Assembly: GCF_017115105.1 (NCBI RefSeq)
Contig: NZ_JABXKH010000131.1
Coordinates: 1-64,000, forward strand
Length of the DNA: 64,000 nt
Source: Nostoc sp. NMS2
GTDB taxonomy: Bacteria > Cyanobacteriota > Cyanobacteriia > Cyanobacteriales > Nostocaceae
Reading direction: 5' to 3'
In this document: positions 8,607-16,116 of the stretch, piece by piece
How the letters are laid out: each line of letters begins with the position of its first letter
Position numbering within the stretch: the first letter of the stretch is position 1
Made by a program: the position numbers and the translations under genes
Notes under the pieces: model-generated
Told to the model about the DNA's origin: nothing
Database searches by the model: none
What the model saw: only the letters and a program-made list of their open reading frames with translations

Positions 8607-9710
8607 TCAGAATGGAGCGATCGCCAAGCAGGTGGCAGCCAAAATAGCCGCGATAACATAAAATACTCCAACTACTTGCAATTCTGACCAGCCAGTGAGT
8701 TCTAAATGATGGTGTAAGGGTGCCATTTTGAAGAGGCGCTTGCCTTTACCATCGGGGCCCTTGGTGGCTTTGTAATAACTTACCTGTGCCATCACCGAAA
8801 GGGTTTCTACGAAGAAGATACCACTGAGAATGAACAGTGCCACTAAGGTGTTTGTCAATAGCGCTACAGCAGCTAAAGCTCCTCCCAGTGCGAGGGAACC
8901 AGTATCTCCCATGAAAACGCGGGCTGGGTTACGATTATGGGCTAAGAAACCTAAGCAACCACCACTTAAAGCCGCACAGAAAACCATTAACCCTGGTGCT
9001 GTAGGCGCAATCAAAGCACCTAATGCTAAAAGTGCGATCGCAACTGTTCCTGCTGCCAAGCCATCAATACCATCTGTTAAATTAGTTGCATTACTTTCTG
9101 CAACTAGCACAAAACCGGCTATTGGCCAAAATAGAAATCCTAATGGTAGTGTGAAGCTTACCCAAGGTAAAGCAATATTTGTAATATTAGAAGGTTGATT
9201 AAATATCAGCCAGAGACAAAATACTGCCGCAAAACCCACTTGCAAAGCGAGTTTTGTTCGGGGAGATATACCTTTATTTGATTTCCGACGGAGAATTTGC
9301 CAATCGTCGAGCCAGCCAATCAATCCGTAGCTGATTGTCAAAGCCGAAACTGCCAAAACATCTGTAGCAAAGTTAGACAATATGCAGGCAATTATCACAC
9401 CTACAGGGATAAAAAATATACCTCCCATTGTAGGAGTGCCTGCTTTTTTTAGATGGGCTTGGGGGCCATCTTCACGGATTATTTGTCCAGTTTTGAGGGC
9501 TTGAAGTAAGGGTATTACCCAAAAGCCAACCCCACCTGAACCCATAGCACACAACAGCAGTGGCAGGGTTAACGACATACTTTGCCAGGGTAGCCTGTTA
9601 GCCATCGAATCCAAGAAAAATGCTGTTGTACCTAGCCCAACGGCTAATAAAGAAGCTAGCGCGATTCCAGAAATATTTAATCCTTGCTCAGGAGATAATT
9701 TAGCGTCCAC
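8607..9710 (-). CDS. mraY: Phospho-N-acetylmuramoyl-pentapeptide transferase
   Basis: This 367-aa integral membrane enzyme transfers phospho-MurNAc-pentapeptide from UDP to undecaprenyl phosphate, making lipid I of peptidoglycan. About ten hydrophobic helices are evident. Diagnostic motifs are GTPTMGGIFF, the aspartate pair in LIGWLDDW, NATNLTDGIDGLA, FMGDTGSLALGG and the HHHLE loop near the C-terminus. It starts at GTG (9710). A terminator follows directly. It is not in a dcw cluster here, as is usual in cyanobacteria. Confidence 0.96.
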   Translation of the reverse strand: MDAKLSPEQGLNISGIALASLLAVGLGTTAFFLDSMANRLPWQSMSLTLPLLLCAMGSGGVGFWVIPLLQALKTGQIIREDGPQAHLKKAGTPTMGGIFFIPVGVIIACILSNFATDVLAVSALTISYGLIGWLDDWQILRRKSNKGISPRTKLALQVGFAAVFCLWLIFNQPSNITNIALPWVSFTLPLGFLFWPIAGFVLVAESNATNLTDGIDGLAAGTVAIALLALGALIAPTAPGLMVFCAALSGGCLGFLAHNRNPARVFMGDTGSLALGGALAAVALLTNTLVALFILSGIFFVETLSVMAQVSYYKATKGPDGKGKRLFKMAPLHHHLELTGWSELQVVGVFYVIAAILAATCLAIAPF

Positions 9711-9790
9711 AGAAGTTTTCCTTCACTCCACACTTATTAAAATTGAATATCAGTAGCTAGGGATACTACCAAGTCCCTAGCCTGAAAAGG

Positions 9791-10027
9791 CTAATCCTCG
9801 GCGATTCCTATATCGTCATCATCATCAAGGTCGTAGCCAATCCCATCTTCTACACCCATTAAAGAGTCTATTTCTTCTTCGCCATCTTGAAAATCCGGGT
9901 CTTGAACGTCACGTGTTATGATCCGACCTTTATTTTCCAACCAATCCAACAAAGAAGACTCTGGCTTTAGGGGGATGACATGGGCTCGTTGGTTACGGGG
10001 TTCTTCACGTAATGGAGAGTTCAACAT
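9791..10027 (-). CDS. DUF3134 family small acidic protein
   Basis: This 78-aa protein looks like the cyanobacterial DUF3134 family. It has an N-terminal basic segment (NSPLREEPRNQRAHVIPL), the conserved SLLDWLENKGRI helix and a very acidic tail ending in a run of aspartates. Function is unknown. It lies 80 bp upstream of mraY on the same strand and could share its transcript. The ATG and the family match support it as a real gene despite its size. Confidence 0.8.
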   Translation of the reverse strand: MLNSPLREEPRNQRAHVIPLKPESSLLDWLENKGRIITRDVQDPDFQDGEEEIDSLMGVEDGIGYDLDDDDDIGIAED

Positions 10028-10269
10028 ATCAAAGAAGACAAGAAAAGGTTTACGTAAGTTGACATTTAGAGTCTATCACTTGACACGGATTAATTTAGTT
10101 ATCTTTTCAACCCTTTGATTAATAAATCCGCATTCAGATAGAAATTTTTTATTTAATAGGCATAAGGCTTAAGTCAAGCGATTCTTAGTAATTTTTATGG
10201 CTCTACACATAGGTTATGAATATCTTGTTTATGCTGATGGAAAGTGACTGATTTTAGAGGTGACAGGCG

Positions 10270-10854
10270 ATGATGGGAAAAGCGGCTCTCATGGATGCGA
10301 TCGCTGGTACAAATCGCGGTCTACTGGCGACTGAAGCGCAGAAACAGGCTATCTTAGCAGCGATCGCCAATTTAGAAGACTTTAATCCTACACCCCGTCC
10401 GGTAGAAGCTGGTAATTTGCTAGATGGCAATTGGCGATTACTATACACCACTAGCAAGGCTCTTTTAAATTTAGATCGTCTACCTTTTTGTAAACTGGGT
10501 CAAATCTATCAGTGTATCCGGGTAGAGACTACCAGTGTTTACAACATAGCTGAGATTTATGGCTTACCTTATTTAGAAGGATTAGTCAGCATTGCTGCTA
10601 AATTTGAGCCAGTTTCAGGTCGGCGTGTCCAAGTGAAATTTGAGCGGTCTATTATCGGCTTACAACGTTTAATAGAATACAATTCTCCGGGAACTTTTAT
10701 CCAACAAATTGAAGAAGGTAGAAAATTTCCGGCGATTGATGTTGCTATAAACAGTGATAAACAGCAAGGCTGGTTAGATATCACTTATATAGATAACGAT
10801 TTGCGGATCGGCAGAGGTAACGAGGGGAGCGTGTTCATATTGAGTAAAACATAA
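10270..10854 (+). CDS. PAP/fibrillin (plastoglobulin) family protein
   Basis: This 194-aa protein matches the plastid-lipid-associated protein/fibrillin family, lipocalin-like proteins that associate with thylakoid membranes and lipid bodies. Features include the N-terminal helix with RGLLATEAQKQAILAAI, the PVEAGNLLDGNWRLLYTTS motif and the C-terminal segment GWLDITYIDNDLRIGRGNEGSVFIL. Two consecutive ATG codons (10270, 10273) are possible starts. It stands as a single gene. Confidence 0.88.
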   Translation: MMGKAALMDAIAGTNRGLLATEAQKQAILAAIANLEDFNPTPRPVEAGNLLDGNWRLLYTTSKALLNLDRLPFCKLGQIYQCIRVETTSVYNIAEIYGLPYLEGLVSIAAKFEPVSGRRVQVKFERSIIGLQRLIEYNSPGTFIQQIEEGRKFPAIDVAINSDKQQGWLDITYIDNDLRIGRGNEGSVFILSKT

Positions 10855-11167
10855 AGTTTGTACAAAAATACTGTTTGCGAATGAAGATAAGCTATAATGT
10901 CAACCTTGTCAAGTAGGTTCTGATACCATTCTTAATTTTGGGGGGAGTGGGAGCAGGGAGCAAGGGAGCAAGGAGCAAGGAGCAAGGGAGAAGAGTTTTC
11001 CCCCTGCCCCCCGCCCCTCTGCCTCTTTTCAATGCCCAATTCCCAATTCCCAATTCCCAAATTCAGACAAATAACTTAACAAAGACTCTTGCCGCGACCT
11101 TCAGGTTGTAGAGTGAAATCAATTAGCCCTCTAGATTGGCGATTGATAACTAAAAGGGAAAATAATC
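10855..11167. other. Spacer with purine-rich and CCCAATT repeats upstream of psaE
   Basis: Positions about 10943-11060 consist of GGGAGCAAGGAGCAAGG units, a GAAGAGTTTTCCCCCTGCCCCCCGC block and CCCAATT heptamers. Nearly the same block is at 40370-40440. No gene is present. The last 100 bp before psaE are free of repeats and should hold its promoter and leader. Confidence 0.65.
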
Positions 11168-11383
11168 ATGGTTCAACGTGGTTCTAAAGTACGTATTCTC
11201 CGCCCTGAATCCTACTGGTTTCAGGATCTAGGAACTGTGGCTTCCATTGACCAAAGCGGCATCAAATACCCTGTAATTGTCCGCTTTGAAAAGCTCAATT
11301 ACGCTGGTGTCAATACCAACAACTTTGCCCAGGATGAATTGGTAGAAGTTGAAGCACCAAAGGCTAAAGCAGCTAAAAAATAG
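11168..11383 (+). CDS. psaE: Photosystem I reaction centre subunit IV (PsaE)
   Basis: This 71-aa protein is PsaE, a stromal-side subunit of photosystem I with an SH3-like fold that helps dock ferredoxin and supports cyclic electron flow. [28 protein letters not shown] and the [20 protein letters not shown] segment are nearly invariant in cyanobacteria. The C-terminus is Lys/Ala-rich. The start is the only sensible ATG, with AAGGGAAAATAATC upstream. Confidence 0.97.
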   Translation: MVQRGSKVRILRPESYWFQDLGTVASIDQSGIKYPVIVRFEKLNYAGVNTNNFAQDELVEVEAPKAKAAKK

Positions 11384-11633
11384 CAGCAAAGCTACAAGGG
11401 GGTTGTTTGATGCGATGATGAAGGGTAGTCTTAAGTCTGAAGGATGAAATCTGAAAATTTCAGTTCATTCATTCTTCACCCTAGCCTACCCTAATCTATG
11501 TGAGCCGCCCTGCGGGTATTCACGGTTTATCTTGGGTAATAATACGAGCCTTCTACGGAAGTGTAAGTTACTATCCCATCTCTTCTTTATTGAACCCCCA
11601 AGTACATCAAAATTGTCTGCTTAATCAGCTTAA

Positions 11634-12500
11634 ATGCCTGAACTGCCTGAAGTTGAAACAGTCCGAAAGGGTCTAAATCAATTGACCCTTAACCAAGAAA
11701 TTACGGGTGGAGATGTGTTGCTCAATCGCACCATTGCCTACCCGTTTTCTGTTGGTGAGTTTGTTGATGGAATTGAAAAGAGTGCGATCGCTACTTGGCA
11801 TCGTCGTGGTAAATATCTCCTAGCTGAACTCACTCCCTCATCACCCTCATCAACCAGTTGGCTAGGGGTTCATCTGCGAATGACCGGTCAATTACTATGG
11901 CTGCATCGAGATGAACCATTACATAAGCACACGCGGGTTAGATTATTCTTTGGGGAACACCAAGAATTACGCTTTGTCGATCAGCGCACCTTCGGTAAAA
12001 TTTGGTGGGTTCCGCCTGGTGTTACTGTAGAAAGTATTATGACTGGTTTGGCAAAACTGGCAGCAGATCCATTTTCGCCAGAATTCACTGTCGAATATCT
12101 AGCAAGCAAACTCAAAAACCGCCGTCGTCCGATTAAAACTGCGCTACTCGATCAATCGGTGGTGGCGGGATTAGGGAACATTTATGCCGATGAAGCCCTA
12201 TTTAAAAGTGGAATTTTACCTGAAACCTTGTGTATAGATTTACAGCTAAAGCAAATTGAACGTTTGCGAACAGCCATCATTCAAGTTTTAGAAACCAGCA
12301 TTGAAGCTGGCGGTACAACTTTTAGTAATTTCTTAAGTGTTCAGGGTGTCAACGGCAATTATGGTGGTGTTGCCTGGGTTTATAATCGCGCTGGAGAACC
12401 CTGTCGAGTTTGTGGTACGCCAATTCAACGGATTAGGCTAGCTGGGCGATCTAGTCACTTTTGCCCACAGTGTCAAACGCTACGGGGAGTTAGGAGCTGA
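11634..12500 (+). CDS. mutM: Formamidopyrimidine-DNA glycosylase
   Basis: This 288-aa base-excision repair enzyme removes 8-oxoguanine and formamidopyrimidines and nicks the abasic site. It begins MPELPEVETVRKGL, giving the catalytic N-terminal Pro and Glu after Met removal. The helix-two-turn-helix segment (LLDQSVVAGLGNIYADEALF) and a C-terminal Cys4 zinc finger (CRVCG ... CPQC) are intact. In cyanobacteria mutM commonly lies beside psaE, as here. Confidence 0.97.
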   Translation: MPELPEVETVRKGLNQLTLNQEITGGDVLLNRTIAYPFSVGEFVDGIEKSAIATWHRRGKYLLAELTPSSPSSTSWLGVHLRMTGQLLWLHRDEPLHKHTRVRLFFGEHQELRFVDQRTFGKIWWVPPGVTVESIMTGLAKLAADPFSPEFTVEYLASKLKNRRRPIKTALLDQSVVAGLGNIYADEALFKSGILPETLCIDLQLKQIERLRTAIIQVLETSIEAGGTTFSNFLSVQGVNGNYGGVAWVYNRAGEPCRVCGTPIQRIRLAGRSSHFCPQCQTLRGVRS

Positions 12501-12539
12501 CAATTCAGATCATCTGGAAAACCTCTCTTCTATTTCTCT

Positions 12540-12680
12540 CTCCTAAAAGGAGAGAGACTTTGAATTTCCCCCTTCCCGCGTCGGGAAGGGGGTTAGGGGG
12601 TTAGGTTTTTGGTGGATTTTTCCACATAACGTGAAAAGTCAGGAATTAGGAGACGCGATTAATCGAGTCTTTACAAGAGT
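12540..12680. repeat. REP-like palindromes upstream of ndhO
   Basis: This stretch contains TCTCTCCTAAAAGGAGAGA (about 12535-12552), CCCCCTTCCCGCGTCGGGAAGGGGG (about 12567-12592) and a GACGCGATTAATCGAGTC palindrome (about 12651-12669). Related GACGCGATTAATCGCGTC units are at 32330, 35466 and 53351. Confidence 0.6.
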
Positions 12681-12748
12681 TAGGAGTTCTAGCTCAGAAC
12701 TCTCTTAAAATGCAGATAAAAGAAGTTACAAATTTGAGAGGGGAATTC

Positions 12749-12964
12749 ATGGCAGTCAAAAAGGGAGATATGGTTCGCGCTATCCGCGAGAAACTGGAAA
12801 ACAGTCTAGAAGCAAAAGCCAGTGATGCTCGCTTTCCTTCTTATTTGTTTGAAACCAAGGGCGAAATTGTAGATATCAAAGGTGATTACGCCCTGATTAA
12901 GTTCGGGAAAGTACCGACACCAAACGTTTGGTTACGTGTGGATCAACTAGAAGAGTTTAAATAA
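12749..12964 (+). CDS. ndhO: NAD(P)H-quinone oxidoreductase subunit O
   Basis: This 71-aa protein is NdhO, a small cyanobacterial/chloroplast-specific subunit of the NDH-1 complex used in respiration and photosystem I cyclic flow. [19 protein letters not shown] and the C-terminal [14 protein letters not shown] are characteristic. I place the start at the ATG at 12749, which has GAGAGGGG about 6 bases upstream. An in-frame ATG at 12710 would add 13 residues not found in the family. A terminator hairpin follows at 12980. Confidence 0.93.
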   Translation: MAVKKGDMVRAIREKLENSLEAKASDARFPSYLFETKGEIVDIKGDYALIKFGKVPTPNVWLRVDQLEEFK

Positions 12965-12979
12965 TAAAGAAGAATTCAG

Positions 12980-13008
12980 GAGTCAGAATTCAGCATTTAT
13001 TCTGACTC
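12980..13008 (+). terminator. Intrinsic terminator after ndhO
   Basis: A 10-bp perfect stem (GAGTCAGAAT/ATTCTGACTC) with a 9-nt loop is followed within a few bases by GATTTTTGTT. It lies 15 bp past the ndhO stop and just ahead of the mdh start region. Confidence 0.7.
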
Positions 13009-13043
13009 TGGATTTTTGTTGATAAAATCGCACTTTAAGAATT

Positions 13044-14018
13044 ATGTCTTCTTCCCCTAACTCCCCAATTGTGTGTAATTTACCCCGTGTCAGTATTGTG
13101 GGTGCGGGTAGGGTTGGTAGTACTTTAGCTCAACGTGTTGCAGAGAAAAATCTGGCAGATGTAGTTTTACTAGATATTATTGCGGGAATGCCTCAAGGTT
13201 TGGCGCTGGATTTGATGGAAGCCAGGGGAATTGAAATACATAATCGCCAGATTATCGGCACAAATAATTATGCTGATACATCTGGTTCTCAAATTGTGGT
13301 GATTACTGCCGGACTTCCCCGCAAACCAGGGATGAGTCGGGATGATTTATTGAAAACCAATGCCAAGATTGTGGTAGAAGCGGCAAAAAATGCGATCGCT
13401 TATTCTCCCAATGCGATTTTTATTGTCGTCACTAATCCGTTGGATGTGATGACTTATTTAGCTTGGCAAGCAACAGGTTTACCACGCGATCGCATAATGG
13501 GTATGGCTGGTGTGTTAGATTCCGCCCGTTTTGAAACCTTCATTGCCCTAGAATTGGGCGTTTTACCTGCCGATGTCAAAGCGATGGTATTGGGTAGTCA
13601 CGGCGATTTAATGGTGCCGTTGTCTCGTTATGCTACCGTTAACGGCATTCCCATCACTGAATTGCTGGATGCAGCCACAATTGAACGCTTGGTAAAAAGA
13701 ACTCGCAACGGTGGTGCAGAAATTGTGGAATTGATGCAAACTGGTGGTGCTTTTTTTGCTCCGGCATCGGCTACTAGCGTGATGGTAGAATCGATTTTGT
13801 TAAATCAGTCGCGGTTGTTGCCTGTGGCGGCGTATCTGCAAGGTGAATACGGTTTAGAAGATGTTGTGATTGGTGTTCCCTGCAGGTTGGGATGTGGTGG
13901 AATTGAGAGTGTTTTGGAATTGACACTCAGCGATGAAGAAAGAGAGGGTTTGCATACTTCGGCTCAATCTGTGCGTCAAAATATTGAGCGATCGCAGGAA
14001 ATAATTCGTAATTCGTAA
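13044..14018 (+). CDS. mdh: NAD-dependent malate dehydrogenase
   Basis: This 324-aa cytosolic enzyme belongs to the lactate/malate dehydrogenase family and interconverts malate and oxaloacetate. The Rossmann motif VSIVGAGRVGSTLA is near residue 17. The substrate loop reads GLPRKPGMSRDDLL, where Arg favours malate over lactate. The catalytic histidine is in LGSHGDLMVPLSRY. Length is normal. The last residues and the stop codon are supplied by AATTCGT heptamer repeats (14001-14018 and beyond), so the original C-terminus has probably been altered. Confidence 0.93.
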   Translation: MSSSPNSPIVCNLPRVSIVGAGRVGSTLAQRVAEKNLADVVLLDIIAGMPQGLALDLMEARGIEIHNRQIIGTNNYADTSGSQIVVITAGLPRKPGMSRDDLLKTNAKIVVEAAKNAIAYSPNAIFIVVTNPLDVMTYLAWQATGLPRDRIMGMAGVLDSARFETFIALELGVLPADVKAMVLGSHGDLMVPLSRYATVNGIPITELLDAATIERLVKRTRNGGAEIVELMQTGGAFFAPASATSVMVESILLNQSRLLPVAAYLQGEYGLEDVVIGVPCRLGCGGIESVLELTLSDEEREGLHTSAQSVRQNIERSQEIIRNS

Positions 14019-14081
14019 TACTTCGGCTACGCTCAGTACAAGTTCGTAATTCGTAATTTTTAGAAATGGCAGCAAAAATAA

Positions 14082-14110
14082 AAGGCAGTAGGTTGAAGTT
14101 CTACTGCCTT
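14082..14110. terminator. Hairpin terminator between mdh and the repeat-protein gene
   Basis: AAGGCAGTAG (14082-14091) pairs with CTACTGCCTT (14101-14110). A-rich sequence lies before it and ATTTCTT after it, so it can act in both directions between the convergent genes. Confidence 0.75.
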
Positions 14111-14169
14111 ATTTCTTATTGCAAAATTTATCACACTATGAAAAGCAACATCACAAGATTAATTTGGCG

Positions 14170-14502
14170 TTAACGGCGGGAATCCTGATCTGCGGGGTCG
14201 CCGTAGGGGTCTTCGCTAGCTGGGCGGACGTTGCCAAACTCCCCTGTGTCTGCGGGGTCGCCGTAGGGGTCTTCGCTAGCTGGGCGAACGTTGCCGTAAG
14301 ATGCGATATCTGCGGGGTCGCCATAAGGGTCTTCGCTAGCTGGGCGAACATCGCCGTAAGATGCCGGATCTGCGGGGTCGCCGTAGGGGTCTTCGCTGGC
14401 TGGGCGGACATTGCGATCGCGGAATTCGGCATCTCTGTCAGCTTTATCGCTGTCAGATCCCAAAAGCAACTCCTTCGCTTTTCGGAAAAATTCATCTACC
14501 AT
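14170..14502 (-). CDS. Tandem-repeat protein (RPASEDPYGDPAD repeats), unknown function
   Basis: This 110-aa acidic protein has an N-terminal basic helix (MVDEFFRKAKELLLG) followed by four copies of a 20-residue unit with the constant core VRPASEDPYGDPAD. The DNA repeat has an exact 60-bp period, with units beginning at 14191, 14251, 14311 and 14371 on the plus strand. No signal peptide or membrane segment is visible. Other frames across the repeats are also open, but only this frame has the conserved-looking N-terminus and a Shine-Dalgarno (CAGGAGA) upstream. I do not recognise the function; the protein is probably disordered. Confidence 0.75.
   Translation of the reverse strand: MVDEFFRKAKELLLGSDSDKADRDAEFRDRNVRPASEDPYGDPADPASYGDVRPASEDPYGDPADIASYGNVRPASEDPYGDPADTGEFGNVRPASEDPYGDPADQDSRR
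14191..14410. repeat. Four 60-bp tandem direct repeats within a gene
   Basis: The constant part TGCGGGGTCGCCGTAGGGGT recurs every 60 bp, with only a few substitutions. The spacer part of each unit varies. The repeats keep the reading frame of the minus-strand protein. Confidence 0.95.
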
Positions 14503-14596
14503 AATCTGTCTCCTGATTTAAGTTCGTGTTTCCGACGTGCGCGATGGCGTTATCCTCCGGGAAACCCGCTTTCTTATTTACACACGCTTCGCTGAT

Positions 14597-15091
14597 CTAG
14601 AGTGCCGGTGCTGCGGATGAAGTTATGCCAGTGAGATCGCGACCTGTAGAACTCCGGTTATAGCCTTGGAATTGGCGATATTGTTGTGCTTCAGATTCCG
14701 GTACTCGAATTCCTTGTGTGGGTGGAGTTACCCAGTGAGCGCGATGTTCAGCATCGCGGTAGTATACACGCCCATTCTTGGAAAGATAGTACTTACCTTG
14801 CGCTCCTTCTTGGGGAGCATTCTTATGCTGGTTGTACATATAGTAAAGTGCCGCAGCGCCTGCCAAAAGTGCCACTTTTTGCCCTGTACCTAATCCCTTC
14901 TTGGCTTCGGGTTGGTTTGTAGAGTTGCGATCGCTCACTGTTCTACCAACACTATCATCAACTGGTGGTGGAACTGAAGCGTTTCGGGAACCGCCTCCGC
15001 AGCTACTCAGCAAGGGTACCATTAGCAATCCTGAAAGCAGCACTGCAAATAGACGCGAAACTATTTTACGTTCTTTAAATATTGTGTTCAT
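14597..15091 (-). CDS. Predicted lipoprotein, unknown function
   Basis: This 164-aa protein has a basic N-terminus, a hydrophobic segment and a lipobox-like LLSSC around residue 31, so it is probably exported and lipid-anchored. Residues about 66-86 form a second hydrophobic, Ala-rich stretch (LGTGQKVALLAGAAALYYMY) followed by a short region with aromatic residues (YYLSKNGRVYYRDAEHRAHWV). It is on the same strand as the repeat-protein gene, 94 bp upstream of it. I do not recognise a functional domain. Confidence 0.75.
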   Translation of the reverse strand: MNTIFKERKIVSRLFAVLLSGLLMVPLLSSCGGGSRNASVPPPVDDSVGRTVSDRNSTNQPEAKKGLGTGQKVALLAGAAALYYMYNQHKNAPQEGAQGKYYLSKNGRVYYRDAEHRAHWVTPPTQGIRVPESEAQQYRQFQGYNRSSTGRDLTGITSSAAPAL

Positions 15092-15408
15092 CGGATTTCG
15101 TCATCACCTGTATTTGCTAAGAGCCTTGCTGTTGTAAAAACCAAATTGGAATTGCTGTTATTTCACCTGGGATTGAAATAACAGATACCACTCGATTTGT
15201 AACTGCACAGCTACAGCGTTTAACTGTCATGATCAGCCATTTTCTCAAGTCTTTCATCCTGCCTTTGAGAGAAACTGCATTCATCCCAAGGAAATATATT
15301 GTTGATTTTTGATTAATCTATTTAGCTGAAACGCCGAAATATTCAGCAATTCCTCGGTTATTTTTTTTGGGTAAATAAATTAGAAAGATACAGTTACTAT
15401 GCTGATCT
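15092..15408. other. Divergent spacer, promoter region of the three-gene island
   Basis: About 316 bp lie between the lipoprotein gene (minus) and the island (plus). I see no coding sequence or strong hairpin. The AT-rich DNA from 15290 to 15400 is the likely promoter region for the island. Confidence 0.5.
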
Positions 15409-16077
15409 TTGTCAAAAAGTACACTCAATATGACATCAAAAAATACTAGCACTCGTCTCCTTTTGGCTTTGTGGGATTTGGGAGGAACGCAGCAGGAAGT
15501 TAAAAAGGGTCAACTTACCAAGCGAATTGTATCCAAAAGCCAGAAGGTAGCAGATTATCAGGGTTCATTTGAAGAATTGCAGAATCAGGGTGCGATCGCA
15601 ATCTCCAAAAAGGGATACTCTCTGACATCTCCCAAGGGTTTAGAGGTATTGGGTGAGGGTTTGAGAAGTGGCGATTTTAAATTTGAAGGAACGATTGTCG
15701 GAACTTGGGCGGCAAATGCGCTGGTGAAATGGATTAGTCAGATAGATATTGCGGTAGTTAGTGCAGATGTACTGGTTAATGGGAAGGGTGCGATCGGATC
15801 TTACGACGAGTTTAAGTCAGTGGCGTTGGAAGTCTACGACAAGCTGAACTATGAGTACAACTTTAATAATCTAGTGCCAATTTACCGCATTAGAAGAGGA
15901 ATTGGCGATCGGGTTAGTCGTACAGAGTTTAATGACTGGCTATTGGAAATGCAAGCCGACGACATTTTGCAACTGCAAGGCGGGAGTGTAGAAGACAGCG
16001 CACCCGACAAAATTGAAGATTCGGTAGCTACAGAATTAGATGGATTACGTTGCTATGCCACACGCCTGAAACCTTAA
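15409..16077 (+). CDS. Island gene 1: winged-helix-like protein of unknown function
   Basis: This protein is up to 222 aa. A TTG at 15409 or an ATG at 15430 could be the start; the ATG gives 215 aa. Residues about 15-85 look like a winged-helix fold: a helix LLLALWDLGG, a second helix, and a wing-like GAIAISKKGYSLTSPKGLEVL. The rest is helical with an acidic tail. It is followed after 39 bp by an ATPase gene and then a nuclease gene on the same strand, so it is probably the regulatory or DNA-binding partner. I do not recognise the family; the fold is inference. Confidence 0.8.
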   Translation: MSKSTLNMTSKNTSTRLLLALWDLGGTQQEVKKGQLTKRIVSKSQKVADYQGSFEELQNQGAIAISKKGYSLTSPKGLEVLGEGLRSGDFKFEGTIVGTWAANALVKWISQIDIAVVSADVLVNGKGAIGSYDEFKSVALEVYDKLNYEYNFNNLVPIYRIRRGIGDRVSRTEFNDWLLEMQADDILQLQGGSVEDSAPDKIEDSVATELDGLRCYATRLKP

Positions 16078-16116
16078 ACCTTATTTGACTCTTCAGATAT
16101 TAACCTCACAACACTT

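Noticed and set aside
12710..12748. Longer start for ndhO
   Set aside because: The extra 13 residues are absent from NdhO, and the ATG at 12749 has the better ribosome binding site.
14191..14410. Possible CRISPR-like array
   Set aside because: The 60-bp units have conserved parts longer than CRISPR repeats, they are in a coding frame and no cas genes are near.
14119..14595. Plus-strand frame of 158 codons over the tandem repeats
   Set aside because: It is the antisense shadow of the 60-bp repeat gene. It is open only because the repeat length is a multiple of three, and it has no sensible start or family features.
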